64,000 nucleotides of DNA, taken from positions 157,216,789-157,280,788 of the forward strand of contig CM068824.1 of assembly GCA_028554795.2 (NCBI GenBank), given 5' to 3'. Positions 31,754-39,787 of the stretch are shown here, piece after piece; the stretch's first letter is position 1, and every line of letters begins with the position of its first letter. Origin of the DNA: Sinohyriopsis cumingii. Its lineage: Eukaryota; Mollusca; Bivalvia; Unionida; Unionidae. The notes beneath the pieces are model-generated. The model did not search any database, was not told the DNA's origin, and worked only from the letters and a program-made list of their open reading frames with translations. Position numbers and translations under genes: made by a program.

Positions 31754-32095
31754 AGTAGTGAATGGGGGCACCCTACGTACAATGGAAATTAGCATTACAG
31801 AACCCCTTGGGACAATCTACGTACAATGGAAATTTAACATGGCGAAAAATCGTGGGTCAATCTACGTACAAGGGGAATTTAACATGGGAATAAATCGTGG
31901 GACAATCTACGTACAAGGGGAATTTAACATGGGAATAAATCGTGGGACAATCTACGTACAAGGGGAATTTAACATGGGATTTTTTTTTTTAAAAATTTAA
32001 ATTTAAAAAATTTTTTTTTTAAAAAAGGGGTAGGCAATGGAAAGGCTATCTCTTTTCGAGAAATATGGCTGGCCCTGAAAAGGGCCTTTGGGTTT
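31754..32095 (+). repeat. Element 2 left terminal inverted repeat
   Basis: About 342 bp, inverted copy of 51,245-51,585. The outer half has tandem 45-bp units containing CTACGTACAAGGGGAATTTA and ATCGTGGGACAAT (about 31,770-31,980). An A/T homopolymer stretch follows, and then, at the inner edge, a histone-type 3' processing signal on the minus strand (32,048-32,086). Confidence 0.95.
32048..32086 (-). terminator. Histone-type mRNA 3' end signal 1 (in TIR)
   Basis: On the minus strand: AAA, then GGCCCTTTTCAGGGCC (32,086-32,071), then AGCCATATTTCTC, then GAAAAGAGAT (32,057-32,048). This matches the metazoan replication-dependent histone signal: 6-bp stem, UUUC loop, flanking A's, and a purine-rich downstream element 13 nt after the stem, complementary to the CUCUUU of U7 snRNA. 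It lies 33 bp after the stop of the gene at 32,119-32,505. Confidence 0.88.
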
Positions 32096-32118
32096 TCTTC
32101 TTCTTCTTCTAATTTCTT

Positions 32119-32505
32119 CTAATTTCTTCTTTTCCTCCACCAAGTTCTTATTTTATCTCCTACACTCTTCTTCTCTTTCTTTTTTTTCTTCTCCTCCTCT
32201 TCTTTCTTCTTCTCTTCCTCCTCTTCTTTCTTCTTCTTTTCATTTTCTTCTTCTTTTTCAATTTTTTCGTTCCAATTGCGTATTCTTATTCTTTCCTCTT
32301 CATCCTCCTTCTCCTCCTTGATCTCTTTCATGACACCACTAATCTTGTCCTTTGCTTTCCTTAAGTTATTAATTTCCATCTTCACACGATGGGGACTATA
32401 GGAATAATGGTCTTCAACCAGTCTTAATAGCATCTGTTCCATTATTCCTAAGTTGTCTAAAACGTCTTGCAAGGTTTGTATTTTGTCGATTTGGTTTGAC
32501 GCCAT
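32119..32505 (-). CDS. Outer gene A: coiled-coil Lys/Glu-rich protein
   Basis: 128 codons. The N-terminal 60 residues are helical (LQDVLDNLGIMEQMLLRLVE), followed by a highly charged Glu/Lys coiled coil and a basic end (KIRTWWRKRRN). No known family. Upstream is a TATA-like CACTATAAGAA and the shared promoter module (32,555-32,592, repeated 32,633-32,662); downstream is the TIR histone-type 3' end. Same layout as genes B and C, with which it probably forms a tandemly duplicated family. Charged coiled-coil composition suggests a nuclear or scaffold role; this is inference. Confidence 0.7.
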   Translation of the reverse strand: MASNQIDKIQTLQDVLDNLGIMEQMLLRLVEDHYSYSPHRVKMEINNLRKAKDKISGVMKEIKEEKEDEEERIRIRNWNEKIEKEEENEKKKKEEEEEKKKEEEEKKKKKEKKSVGDKIRTWWRKRRN

Positions 32506-32554
32506 CTTCTTTTTATTCTTTGCAGAATGGTTTGAACAACGAACACTGTGGGTT

Positions 32555-32662
32555 CTTATAGTGAAAGCGCGTACGTGAAGGAAAACATCCCCCTAATAAC
32601 ATAAATTTGATCTTACCTAGATCATGACTAACATCGCGCGGACGTGAAGGAAAACATCCCCA
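32555..32662 (-). promoter_or_regulatory. Shared outer-gene promoter module, gene A
   Basis: Read on the minus strand: GGGGATGTTTTCCTTCACGT followed by CCGCGCGA (32,662-32,633), a spacer with a TGATC/GATCA pair, then a second copy with the TATA-like CACTATAAGAA adjoining (32,592-32,555). The same block precedes genes B and C. TATA lies about 50 bp before the ATG. Confidence 0.7.
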
Positions 32663-32874
32663 CTTTTCTCATTTCGTATAATATAACCCAAACTATACTC
32701 TCCACATACGCTAAGAAACAATAAAGAAACCCATAATCTACTATTCACGCAAACTTACTTTATTAGTTACTAACACAAACACAAACACACAATCACATAC
32801 ACTTCCACTATTAATAAAGAGTTAGTGTTTATATTCACACTACTCTACCTACACACATTGGCTAATCGATCGTT

Positions 32875-32913
32875 ATTTCTTTTCTAGAGTATTGGGTAGC
32901 CCTGAAAAGGGCT
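32875..32913 (-). terminator. Histone-type mRNA 3' end signal 2
   Basis: Minus strand: AGCCCTTTTCAGGGCT (32,913-32,898), ACCCAATACTCTA, then GAAAAGAAAT (32,884-32,875). The stem, UUUC loop, ACCCA flank and 13-nt spacing to the purine element are those of histone mRNAs. It follows the stop of gene B by 29 bp. Confidence 0.88.
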
Positions 32914-32942
32914 GTTTTGTTTGGAACTTCATGGACACCTGG

Positions 32943-33302
32943 TTAATGGTGGCACCTTCCAGGCCTGGCGCCACATACACATCTTATCCCCCAGTTACTT
33001 TTTACCTTTTGGGGGGAGAGAGCAGAGGCAGGATATGTCGCTTCAGAATCCCAATTTTCGCTCTCTGGGATTTTGAAATTTCTTCTCTCCTTTTCCTCCT
33101 CCTCTTCTTTGTTTCTTCTTTCCTCTTTATATCTTCTCTCTTCTTCTTTATATCTTCTCTCCTCCTCTTCTTTGTTTCTTCTTTCCTCCTCTCTTATTCT
33201 TCCCTCCTCGACAATGGCTTCCGCGGACAGTTCATTTAATATGCGCCTGGCATATTCCAGATGCACATGAAGCTCCAACAGTTTCTCCAGTCTCGTGTTC
33301 AT
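32943..33302 (-). CDS. Outer gene B: coiled-coil protein
   Basis: 119 codons. Start MNTRLEKLLELHVHLEYARR, then a heptad-like repeat of EERR(N/Y)KEE units (about residues 55-90), then a tail without charge bias that has Cys and His (CVCGARPGRCHH). The N-terminal pattern LxKLxExxVxLxxxRxxL is shared with gene C, suggesting common origin. Promoter module at 33,355-33,391 with TATAAATTG; histone-type 3' end at 32,875-32,913. No known family. Confidence 0.7.
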   Translation of the reverse strand: MNTRLEKLLELHVHLEYARRILNELSAEAIVEEGRIREEERRNKEEEERRYKEEERRYKEERRNKEEEEEKERRNFKIPESENWDSEATYPASALSPQKVKSNWGIRCVCGARPGRCHH

Positions 33303-33354
33303 TTTTGGTGTTGATCAATCAACAAGGGTAGCTGGACTGCCGAACGAGTTTCAA

Positions 33355-33460
33355 TTTATAGTGAAAGCGCGGACGTGATGGAAAACATCCCCTAATAACA
33401 TAAAATTGATCTTACCTAGATCATGACCAAAATCAACGCGCGGACCTAAAAGAAACACTC
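33355..33460 (-). promoter_or_regulatory. Shared outer-gene promoter module, gene B
   Basis: Minus strand GGGGATGTTTTCCATCACGT followed by CCGCGCTTTCACTATAAATTG (33,391-33,352), with a weaker second copy upstream (33,434-33,460). The DNA from here back to the next 3' signal (33,748) is a near copy of 32,555-32,913. Confidence 0.7.
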
Positions 33461-33709
33461 ACTCACTTTTTTATGTTACCCATCACTTCAATAGACTATC
33501 CACATACGCAAGGCAAGGCAATCCAATCTAACCCCAAATATACACCTCAAACACCAAAAAAACAAACATCATTTTAATCTACTATCCATACCAACTTACT
33601 TAACCACTTACAAACACAAACACACAAACACATACCCTCTCATTTTTTAAAAAGAGTTAGTGTTTATATTCACACTACTCTACCTACACACATTGGCAAA
33701 TCGATCGTT

Positions 33710-33748
33710 ATTTCTTTTCTAGAGTATTGGGTAGCCCTGAAAAGGGCT
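33710..33748 (-). terminator. Histone-type mRNA 3' end signal 3
   Basis: Minus strand: AGCCCTTTTCAGGGCT (33,748-33,733), ACCCAATACTCTA, GAAAAGAAAT (33,719-33,710), identical to signal 2. It follows the stop of gene C by 28 bp. The identity extends past the purine element (CGATCGATTTGCCAATGTG), showing that the whole intergenic unit was duplicated. Confidence 0.88.
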
Positions 33749-33776
33749 GTTTTTTGTTTTGCTATGGCATTCTTTT

Positions 33777-34160
33777 TTAGTTTCTAAGAATGCGATGTCC
33801 TCTGAGGATAGACTTTCTGGCGATAGGTCTGCTTCTTCGGAAAGAGAAGAAGAACTCTTTGGTGTCGATACGGCAATCGACAAAGCCTCTGTCAGCTTCA
33901 GGTTGCTGCTGTTGTTGCTGCTGTTGCTGCTGTTGCTGCTGTCTCTGAAGTCTGTACTTCTCTGTCCATTCTTCTTTCTCCCTGTTCATTTCTTCTCTGA
34001 AGAGCTCTTCTATCAGGTCTTCAGTGATTTTTAACATTCTCACATTCTCTATTTCTTCTGGCTTCGGTATCAGACTGTGTCTGACCCTATGCAAATTCAC
34101 GTAGGCTTCGTTGAGCTTAGCTAGTTTGGAGCACATCTTCTTAGGAGGATGAGTCGACAA
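33777..34160 (-). CDS. Outer gene C: helical protein with polyglutamine tract
   Basis: 127 codons. Start MSTHPPKKMCSKLAKLNEAY, helical to residue 70 (EELFREEMNREKEEW), then a run of 14 glutamines (CAG/CAA mix) and a basic, Ser/Phe-containing end. It is related to gene B in the N-terminal helix pattern. Promoter module at 34,189-34,227. Histone-type 3' end follows. Function unknown; the polyglutamine tract is probably a length-variable region. Confidence 0.7.
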   Translation of the reverse strand: MSTHPPKKMCSKLAKLNEAYVNLHRVRHSLIPKPEEIENVRMLKITEDLIEELFREEMNREKEEWTEKYRLQRQQQQQQQQQQQQQPEADRGFVDCRIDTKEFFFSFRRSRPIARKSILRGHRILRN

Positions 34161-34188
34161 TGGATGGTTAGACTGGGAACAACCCGGT

Positions 34189-34227
34189 TCTTAAAGTTAA
34201 AGCGCGGACGTGAAGGAAAACATCCCC
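34189..34227 (-). promoter_or_regulatory. Shared outer-gene promoter module, gene C
   Basis: Minus strand GGGGGATGTTTTCCTTCACG followed by TCCGCGCTTTAACTTTAAGAA. This is the same core as upstream of genes A and B, with a degenerate TATA (TTTAAG). Confidence 0.65.
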
Positions 34228-34343
34228 CACACGGTTTTCGAGCCGCAACGTTCATGAGAGGGATAGTAAGAAATGAAAGAGCATGAATCCAACATTCTTC
34301 TAGCTAAACAAACGACAAAGGCATTTTTTCAAAACACAACATT

Positions 34344-34349
34344 TTTTAT
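34344..34349 (-). terminator. Poly(A) signal AATAAA
   Basis: AATAAA on the minus strand 120 bp beyond the end of the protease reading frame, in an A/T-rich stretch. It marks the end of the core leftward gene block and contrasts with the histone-type ends of the neighbouring outer genes. Confidence 0.55.
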
Positions 34350-34468
34350 TCAAAAATCACTTAACACTAAACAACAACAACATTTCTAACATTTTTTAAC
34401 AATAATCCAACACTATAACATTAAACAATTTTTTTTCAAATCACAAACATTTTTTCTCAATGGACAAT

Positions 34469-35052
34469 CTACTTTGAACAAGGCTGACAACGTTGTGAAT
34501 GAAATTGTGATTTCCACTGTTGGAAATCATTAGGCCATTGATGGACACTACGTTTCCTAGCTTGAGACAAAAGATAAGCATAATGGTCACAAAACCATCG
34601 ATCTACTTTCACATCGTTTCTAGCAGAAGAACGAGGATCAAAATGAGTCACTAAATGTTCTAAGGAATAGCCCAGGCTGCGATGATGCAGAAAATACACA
34701 CAGTACTGTCCACACACCAAGGAATCTGTGCTTGTAATTTCACGTTATTGAATCGGGTGGTTTGAGCATTTCTTCTCATAAAGTCGATGATATCGTCTTC
34801 CAAAGGGGGCAATCCGTACGAATCGAAATATTCCACACATCCTTCTTGAGGAAAGTAGACGGCTACCCAGTGGGTTCCTGGGAGATGACTGTCGTCCGTG
34901 TTGATCACGTAAGCTTGATGGTCTTTAGGTTTGCGATGAGGGAGTTCATCTTTAGCACAGACGACAGGATTCCAAGAAGCCGTATACGAACTGTGGTTCA
35001 AAAGGTAATAAAGTTCCCAGGTATCCATTTGTGTGGTTTTTTTCTTCTTCAC
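34469..35052 (-). pseudogene. Adenain-like cysteine protease, one frame break
   Basis: The first segment (ATG 35,052 or, more likely, 35,028) includes LPGTHWVAVYF (catalytic His) and VEYFDSYGLPP (catalytic Asp). It ends in this frame at 34,660. The catalytic cysteine segment VCGQYCVYFLHHR is in the next frame and runs to 34,469. The shift lies near 34,715, just before the cysteine. It is consistent with loss of one base; a sequencing error or recoding are alternatives. Family: C5 proteases of adenoviruses and Polintons, which cleave capsid precursors. It lies at the downstream end of the core block after the 162-residue gene. Confidence 0.8.
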
Positions 35053-35537
35053 AGGTAATAATAAGTCGTCAATTCGATCCTGACTTTTTGCTTGAAAATG
35101 TCTGACGAATAAACGGTTATTCGTTCTGTTTCCTCACTCTGATTCAGGAGAGCTTCGATACGATGGATCTCTTGAGTGGTTAATGGTGGACAAGAATGTT
35201 CACGCAAGTCTTTATACCACTGGTGCAACACGTCTTTGTTCGAGATGAGACTCCAAGCTTCGTCCAGATACTCGTCCAATTTTTCTTCTTGACTCAACAT
35301 TAGGCATTTATCGTGTTGAATTTGACTGGGATGATCGTTTTGACATCCATAGCAATTTTTCTTGATCAATTCCGTCATTTTGTCGACCAAGTGTTTGGCA
35401 AAACAGGAGACTAAATGGGCTTCTTGTTCTGGCCATCTCGATTTCATCATGATCACTTCTTCTTCTTTTTCTACGGTCTCCTTACATTCCATCTCCAAAG
35501 TTTCTCCACTAGGTAAAGAGAGATAACAGTCTTCCAT
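35049..35537 (-). CDS. Unrecognised protein with Cys/His cluster
   Basis: 162 codons. The centre holds CYGCQNDHPSQIQHDKCLML, a C-x2-C-x3-H-x5-H-x2-C arrangement likely to bind zinc. The N-terminus is acidic, the C-terminus helical (KLDEYLDEAWSLISNKD). The HPSQ-H-C cluster recurs in proteins of invertebrate virus-like elements to my memory, without assigned function. It lies between the major capsid gene and protease, starting 6 bp after the capsid stop. Confidence 0.6.
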   Translation of the reverse strand: MEDCYLSLPSGETLEMECKETVEKEEEVIMMKSRWPEQEAHLVSCFAKHLVDKMTELIKKNCYGCQNDHPSQIQHDKCLMLSQEEKLDEYLDEAWSLISNKDVLHQWYKDLREHSCPPLTTQEIHRIEALLNQSEETERITVYSSDIFKQKVRIELTTYYYL

Positions 35538-35542
35538 GGTTT

Positions 35543-36841
35543 CTAGTAATCTAGGATGACTTCTCTCAAACTGTTGATTTCTATGGTATTATCAAATTCT
35601 GCATAAAGGATGACGTTCACTGTATCGTCCAGTGGCTTTGCAAACTGAAGTTCCACACGAATCTGGCCTGATTTTATAGGGTGGAAATGTCCCTCGTCGC
35701 TGCCCTGGTCTGGAGTGAAATCGAAAGCCCACAAAGCATAGCCTCCTGCATAATCGTCGTACGTAATGCCGTGACTGGTGTTGGTTCCTAACTGGCCCGT
35801 GGCTTCGTACAAGGACAAGTACGATCTCAAGTAATTGTTCTTGGCAAAGTCGGGTTCGAAAGGTCTGGTACACAAGGTCTTGCCATCGCGACTGACTTCG
35901 ATTTTCTTCACGTTGAAGTGCTGAAAGTTGAAAGGATTTTTAGCGAAGTGTCCGTTGAAGGTTGAATTCTCGACCATGCCAAGGATTAAACGTTTGGGTA
36001 ACTGTCCTTGAAACAGATGATCTTCGATCATGGAATGATGGTTAGCGGGAATGGTGAACGTTTTCACTTCCACACGTCGTATGGGATACTTGGCAGTTGT
36101 TCTGCTCAACGTTTGACTGATGTCGTTACCTACTTTGGGTAACACTTCCACGCGTCGTACGTAGAGTTTGGCCTCTTCGATTTTGCTTTTAGGAGCCTTA
36201 GTAGCATCAGCCAACAAATGGAAAGCGGTACTGCTGCGATTCAGTCTGAGGCGGACATTGACCCCGTTCAGCAAATACTTCTCTTGCAACCACATGTCCA
36301 AATGCAAACGATCCATCAGTTCTAAACTCCTCTTGTCTAAGATTTTGATTTCTCTTTGCTCAAAGCCGCTATTGGTTCCATCTACAAGGTCGAACTTGCC
36401 CGCTTCGTCAGGTTCCCACAGCACACAGGCATTGAGATGAGTATCCTTGGCATCTATTCCGTACGTCAAGAGATTCTCCAGGTAGGCACGGTAAGGGTAA
36501 GTATCCATGCTGCTGCTGACCAGTTTGTTATTCAAGTACAAGTCCACTGAGCTGAACAAGGAATGCATGAAATTGTTGACGGGAGCTATATTCTCAGTGT
36601 CATCTATTCCACCATCATCCTTATCTAGAACTTTGACTTTTAAGTACAAATAACTGCTATTCAGATCGATGTAATCTTCGGGCTGTCCTTTGATTTCAAA
36701 CTCGATGGGAGCGGAATCGGTCAATGAGGAGACTGGGTGAAATTCCACCCACTGGGATTCTTGCATCGTCATCATGGTGGGGGGCATGGTAAACAGATCC
36801 AGTTCCGTTTTGGAACAAGCGCAAGACTCTCGGTGCATCAT
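35543..36841 (-). CDS. MCP: Major capsid protein (hexon-like; F54H12.2-like)
   Basis: 432 intact codons. Characteristic segments: QPEDYIDLNSSYLYLKVKV (residues 53-71) and APVNNFMHSLFSSVDLYLNN (86-105), then VSSSMDTYPYRAYLENLLTY, and at the C-terminus AKPLDDTVNVILYAEFDN. These belong to the family annotated in animal genomes as F54H12.2-like, which are Maverick/adintovirus double-jelly-roll capsid proteins. No membrane segment; beta-rich. Flanked by pX-like gene upstream (17 bp) and the Cys/His gene downstream. Forms the icosahedral shell. Confidence 0.8.
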   Translation of the reverse strand: MMHRESCACSKTELDLFTMPPTMMTMQESQWVEFHPVSSLTDSAPIEFEIKGQPEDYIDLNSSYLYLKVKVLDKDDGGIDDTENIAPVNNFMHSLFSSVDLYLNNKLVSSSMDTYPYRAYLENLLTYGIDAKDTHLNACVLWEPDEAGKFDLVDGTNSGFEQREIKILDKRSLELMDRLHLDMWLQEKYLLNGVNVRLRLNRSSTAFHLLADATKAPKSKIEEAKLYVRRVEVLPKVGNDISQTLSRTTAKYPIRRVEVKTFTIPANHHSMIEDHLFQGQLPKRLILGMVENSTFNGHFAKNPFNFQHFNVKKIEVSRDGKTLCTRPFEPDFAKNNYLRSYLSLYEATGQLGTNTSHGITYDDYAGGYALWAFDFTPDQGSDEGHFHPIKSGQIRVELQFAKPLDDTVNVILYAEFDNTIEINSLREVILDY

Positions 36842-36857
36842 TTTGTTCTGTTCTTTC

Positions 36858-37274
36858 TCAATAATCGAAAACGTCTAAGTCTCGAACGGTTCTTCTTTTC
36901 TTGGCCTTTCTCGCTTGAAGTCTGGTGAAAGGGTGTTTTCTTCGTCGTCTCTTTCTGCCTTGTCCTTGTTGAATGCCTGACTCGGTAGCGTGCAGGGCAT
37001 TTATAGGTGTGTCTCGTCGACCTAAAATGTCTTTACCCGTTTGCAGCAAGACATTTTTGCCTGCCCTCATGAAGGCTTCTTTAGGGTTTTGTTTGTCGAT
37101 GATGACATTTTGGAGAAATTCTTTGCCTTGCGTCAATGCCGCATCTTTCAAGGCGTGCAATCCGCGTGTCACCATCGGTTTCAACACTGGGGCCACCGAA
37201 CGAAAGGCCGATTTTAACATGTCTCCTAAACCGTGTCCTCGCTGTCGAGCAACCCCTCGGTACACTGGATACAT
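36858..37274 (-). CDS. pX/pVI-like basic virion protein
   Basis: 138 codons. Start MYPVYRGVARQRGHGLGDML leads into an amphipathic helix (LKSAFRSVAPVLKPMVTRGL). The C-terminus has GRKRRRRKHPFTRLQARKAK, a strong nuclear or DNA-binding sequence. The Gly-Leu-Gly helix start resembles adenovirus core and membrane-lytic proteins and matches the small gene before the capsid gene in element 1. Starts 8 bp after the minor capsid stop and ends 17 bp before the major capsid start, so it is part of the structural cluster. Confidence 0.6.
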   Translation of the reverse strand: MYPVYRGVARQRGHGLGDMLKSAFRSVAPVLKPMVTRGLHALKDAALTQGKEFLQNVIIDKQNPKEAFMRAGKNVLLQTGKDILGRRDTPINALHATESGIQQGQGRKRRRRKHPFTRLQARKAKKRRTVRDLDVFDY

Positions 37275-37281
37275 GACTTAC

Positions 37282-38217
37282 TTACGAGTCGTGAGAGAAC
37301 CGTTTTCGAAAATGGAGTTTCACCGTGACTTTTCCTTTGGTGAATGGAATATTTTGTCCCAAATCTCCTTTTATAGTAATGTTGACCGTGTCCAAATACG
37401 ACTTGCTGACCGGCAAATAGTGAGGATGGACAAATTCGCGGTGAACGTGGTAAGTGTTTCCACCTTCCTCGTCAGCGTTCGCGGCAGAATCCACTTTGAA
37501 AGGAATGACACGCAGTAACGGTACGGAGGTGTGTCCCACCACGTTGTACTCCACCACATCGGAATACACAAACATCAAAGTCAGTCCTTGGTTCAGTTCT
37601 ACCGGGGTACGAAATAACTTGCTAAAAGACTCGTTGTCGTAAACGATGGGTAATTCGTTGTTATTGAGTATGATCGTTCTCATGTTCATGTCTCCGCCCA
37701 ACATGTCATACAATTCAGGACAAAATAAAATGGACATGATTTTACTCCGCTCAAATTTCATCAAGAAGCGACGAGCTACTTTGTGGTACTCCATGGTGAC
37801 ACTTTTGTTCTTGACATTGTCAAAAGCTTTCCCAAACACGCCATTAAACTTGGTAGCTATGGTGTTGACCAAATGTTGACCACTGAAATAATAGCCTGGG
37901 AGAATGGACAAGTGGTAGGTCGACTTTTGAGTTTTCTCATTATAGGTTTTAATGTCAGATATGGTAACTCTCTTATCCAACTCCTGTTGCAATTGCTCGT
38001 CAAGAACTTCCACATCAAATTTATTTTGATTGGGAAGGACATTGAGGACTTGGGTCGGGTGAATCATTTCTACTAAAGCCACTTCCCAATGGGCTTCGTG
38101 ATCTAAGGGGATGGCCTGAGGTAATTTGGCCGTGTAACAGCACAACGTGTTGTTGGGAAACACCTCCATGGAACTGTCACTGGGTAAGGTTAAGTAAAAT
38201 TGGTTTTGGTGACTCAT
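37282..38217 (-). CDS. mCP: Minor capsid (penton-like) protein
   Basis: 311 intact codons. The N-terminus FYLTLPSDSSMEVFPNNTLC, then HWEVALVEMIHPTQVLNV, is typical of the adintovirus penton family. The C-terminal segments DVVEYNVVGHTSVPLLRVIP and LDTVNITIKGDLGQNIPF, followed by a Lys/His/Arg end, form the jelly-roll edge strands. Its ATG overlaps the stop of the upstream membrane protein (ATGA), indicating translational or transcriptional coupling. Expected to occupy capsid vertices. Confidence 0.8.
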   Translation of the reverse strand: MSHQNQFYLTLPSDSSMEVFPNNTLCCYTAKLPQAIPLDHEAHWEVALVEMIHPTQVLNVLPNQNKFDVEVLDEQLQQELDKRVTISDIKTYNEKTQKSTYHLSILPGYYFSGQHLVNTIATKFNGVFGKAFDNVKNKSVTMEYHKVARRFLMKFERSKIMSILFCPELYDMLGGDMNMRTIILNNNELPIVYDNESFSKLFRTPVELNQGLTLMFVYSDVVEYNVVGHTSVPLLRVIPFKVDSAANADEEGGNTYHVHREFVHPHYLPVSKSYLDTVNITIKGDLGQNIPFTKGKVTVKLHFRKRFSHDS

Positions 38218-38642
38218 AATTCTAGAGTTCTGTGGCTGTCCGAGGGGTTAGTGGACGTCAGAGGCGTGTCTCCGTCCAAAATGGGGTTCTGGTTGTAGTT
38301 GTTGGAGTGGTGACTGACACTGGCACTGGACACAAGGTTCCCGGGGTTCCCGTTCGAGGAGAATTTCAGGGAGGGATTGGGAAGCAGGTAACCGATGCAA
38401 CTGCTCAATAAAATGGTCCACAATTGTTTGTCTCCTTGTTGCAAACTCAAATTGGCAATGGCTGCCCCGATGACACAATACACCACGAAGATTTGGCAGA
38501 AAAAGACGATTTGCGTTTTAGGCACACGTTCTCCACACCACACCCACAAGGGTTGTTTTGGTAAATCTTGCACAGAAGAACTAGGGGAAGAAGGAGTGGT
38601 CGACGTAGCTGCGTCTGATGTGTGAAAGGGCATGATGGTCAC
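38214..38642 (-). CDS. Two-membrane-segment adintovirus protein
   Basis: 142 codons. A Ser/Thr/Pro-rich N-terminus (1-30), then KTQIVFFCQIFVVYCVIGAA (first membrane segment), a short loop with LSLQQGDKQLW, and ILLSSCIGYLLPNPSLK (second segment), then a polar tail. The block from GERVPK to LLPNP is strongly conserved in adintoviruses of invertebrates to my knowledge, with unknown function. A TATAAAAA box (38,651-38,658) lies inside the 3' end of the integrase gene. A downstream ATG at 38,633 fits that box better than 38,642. Confidence 0.7.
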   Translation of the reverse strand: MTIMPFHTSDAATSTTPSSPSSSVQDLPKQPLWVWCGERVPKTQIVFFCQIFVVYCVIGAAIANLSLQQGDKQLWTILLSSCIGYLLPNPSLKFSSNGNPGNLVSSASVSHHSNNYNQNPILDGDTPLTSTNPSDSHRTLEL

Positions 38643-39787
38643 TTCTTCTTTTTATAGTCGATGACTTGCGAAGCGTCGATCCAAGAATCGAAACTGGGTG
38701 GATATCCTTTCCAACGTACTTTGACTTCTTTGACACGTCCTTTGCCCACTTTACGGGTTCTGCGTTCGAGAATGCTTTCGATGTCGTACACGTCGTCTTC
38801 TTTTTTGGTCACACGTTGTAACTCGGGCAAATAAAACGTTCCTTTGAGTACTTCTCCGTTCATGTCTTCCAATTTATAGACGGTAGGATGACGGCCATGC
38901 ACTCGTCCAGTGACGCGAAACAGTTCGGTCGTCCAGTTAGGTAAATAACCTTTGTCGAAAGTGCGTTTGGTTTTGCCAATGCGCACCCAATCTCCTACGG
39001 CCAACTCTCCACTTTTCTTGGGGACAGCCCTGGTCGGGGACGTACCGAACAGGCGCTTAAACACCAGCACTTCGTTGTCGGGAGTCACGTCTTGCGTGGC
39101 ACGTCCGATGCTTCGATGGTAAGATTGGTTGTACGCTTGTACCAGGTGCGGTAAGATGTCGATGTACTTCAGAGTGTGGTGATGCGTAAAATATTTCCAC
39201 ATGCGTTCTTTCAAAGTGCGTTGAAAACGTTCCACGATGCTGGCTTTGGTTTCGGGATTCTCGGTGGTAAAAAAATGAATGTCACGTTTCTTTAATTCTT
39301 TTTGGAAAGCTTGGTTCAGAAATTCGGTGCCTTTGTCCGTTTGCCATCGAAGAGGGTGACGACCGCTTTGTTTTAACACCCGTTGCAGGGCTCGCACTAA
39401 CTCGCTGCTGGATTTGGAAGTCAAGGGCACGACCCAGGCAAATTTGGAAAAGACGTCGATGACACAAAACAAATATTTGTAGCCACGATTGTAGCTGGCC
39501 AAATGAGAGACATCGGCTAAATCGGCTTGCCATTGATGATCGATGCCTTCCACTCGGGTGCGACTTCTGGCAAACTTACGTCGAATGGGTTTGTGTAAAG
39601 TGTAGGTAGCTTGTTCTTGTAACCATCGTTGCACTTGAGGTAAACGGAGACTTTTCAGTCGCATTTTGGCAGCACGGTACAATTTTTGAACTCCTGCGTA
39701 ACCTGCAGGATGCGAGGGATCGTAGTAAATGCTGGCTAAGACTTTTTCCATTTTTTGTGTTGATTGGTGTCTTAATAAGGCACCCAC
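38639..39787 (-). CDS. Integrase (D,D35E) with C-terminal chromodomain
   Basis: 382 codons (382 residues from 39,787; ATG at 39,751 aligns better with the element 1 start). The rve core has Asp89 in HQWQADLADV, Asp151 in WQTDKGTEF and Glu186 in ASIVERFQRT, 35 residues apart. An SH3-like segment follows (GELAVGDWVRIGKTKRTF). Residues 330-378 form a chromodomain: VYDIESILERRTRK, EVKVRWKGYPPSFDSWIDAS, with the aromatic cage positions kept. The chromodomain may target insertion to methylated histones. Insertion here was into a GC-rich minisatellite. Confidence 0.93.
   Translation of the reverse strand: MGALLRHQSTQKMEKVLASIYYDPSHPAGYAGVQKLYRAAKMRLKSLRLPQVQRWLQEQATYTLHKPIRRKFARSRTRVEGIDHQWQADLADVSHLASYNRGYKYLFCVIDVFSKFAWVVPLTSKSSSELVRALQRVLKQSGRHPLRWQTDKGTEFLNQAFQKELKKRDIHFFTTENPETKASIVERFQRTLKERMWKYFTHHHTLKYIDILPHLVQAYNQSYHRSIGRATQDVTPDNEVLVFKRLFGTSPTRAVPKKSGELAVGDWVRIGKTKRTFDKGYLPNWTTELFRVTGRVHGRHPTVYKLEDMNGEVLKGTFYLPELQRVTKKEDDVYDIESILERRTRKVGKGRVKEVKVRWKGYPPSFDSWIDASQVIDYKKKK

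Noticed and set aside
31119..33748. Histone-like stem-loops as simple intrinsic terminators or chance palindromes
   Set aside because: For the five listed signals the loop sequence, the flanking ACCCA or AGCCA and the purine element at exactly 13 nt are all kept, and each follows a stop codon; a generic hairpin would not conserve these.
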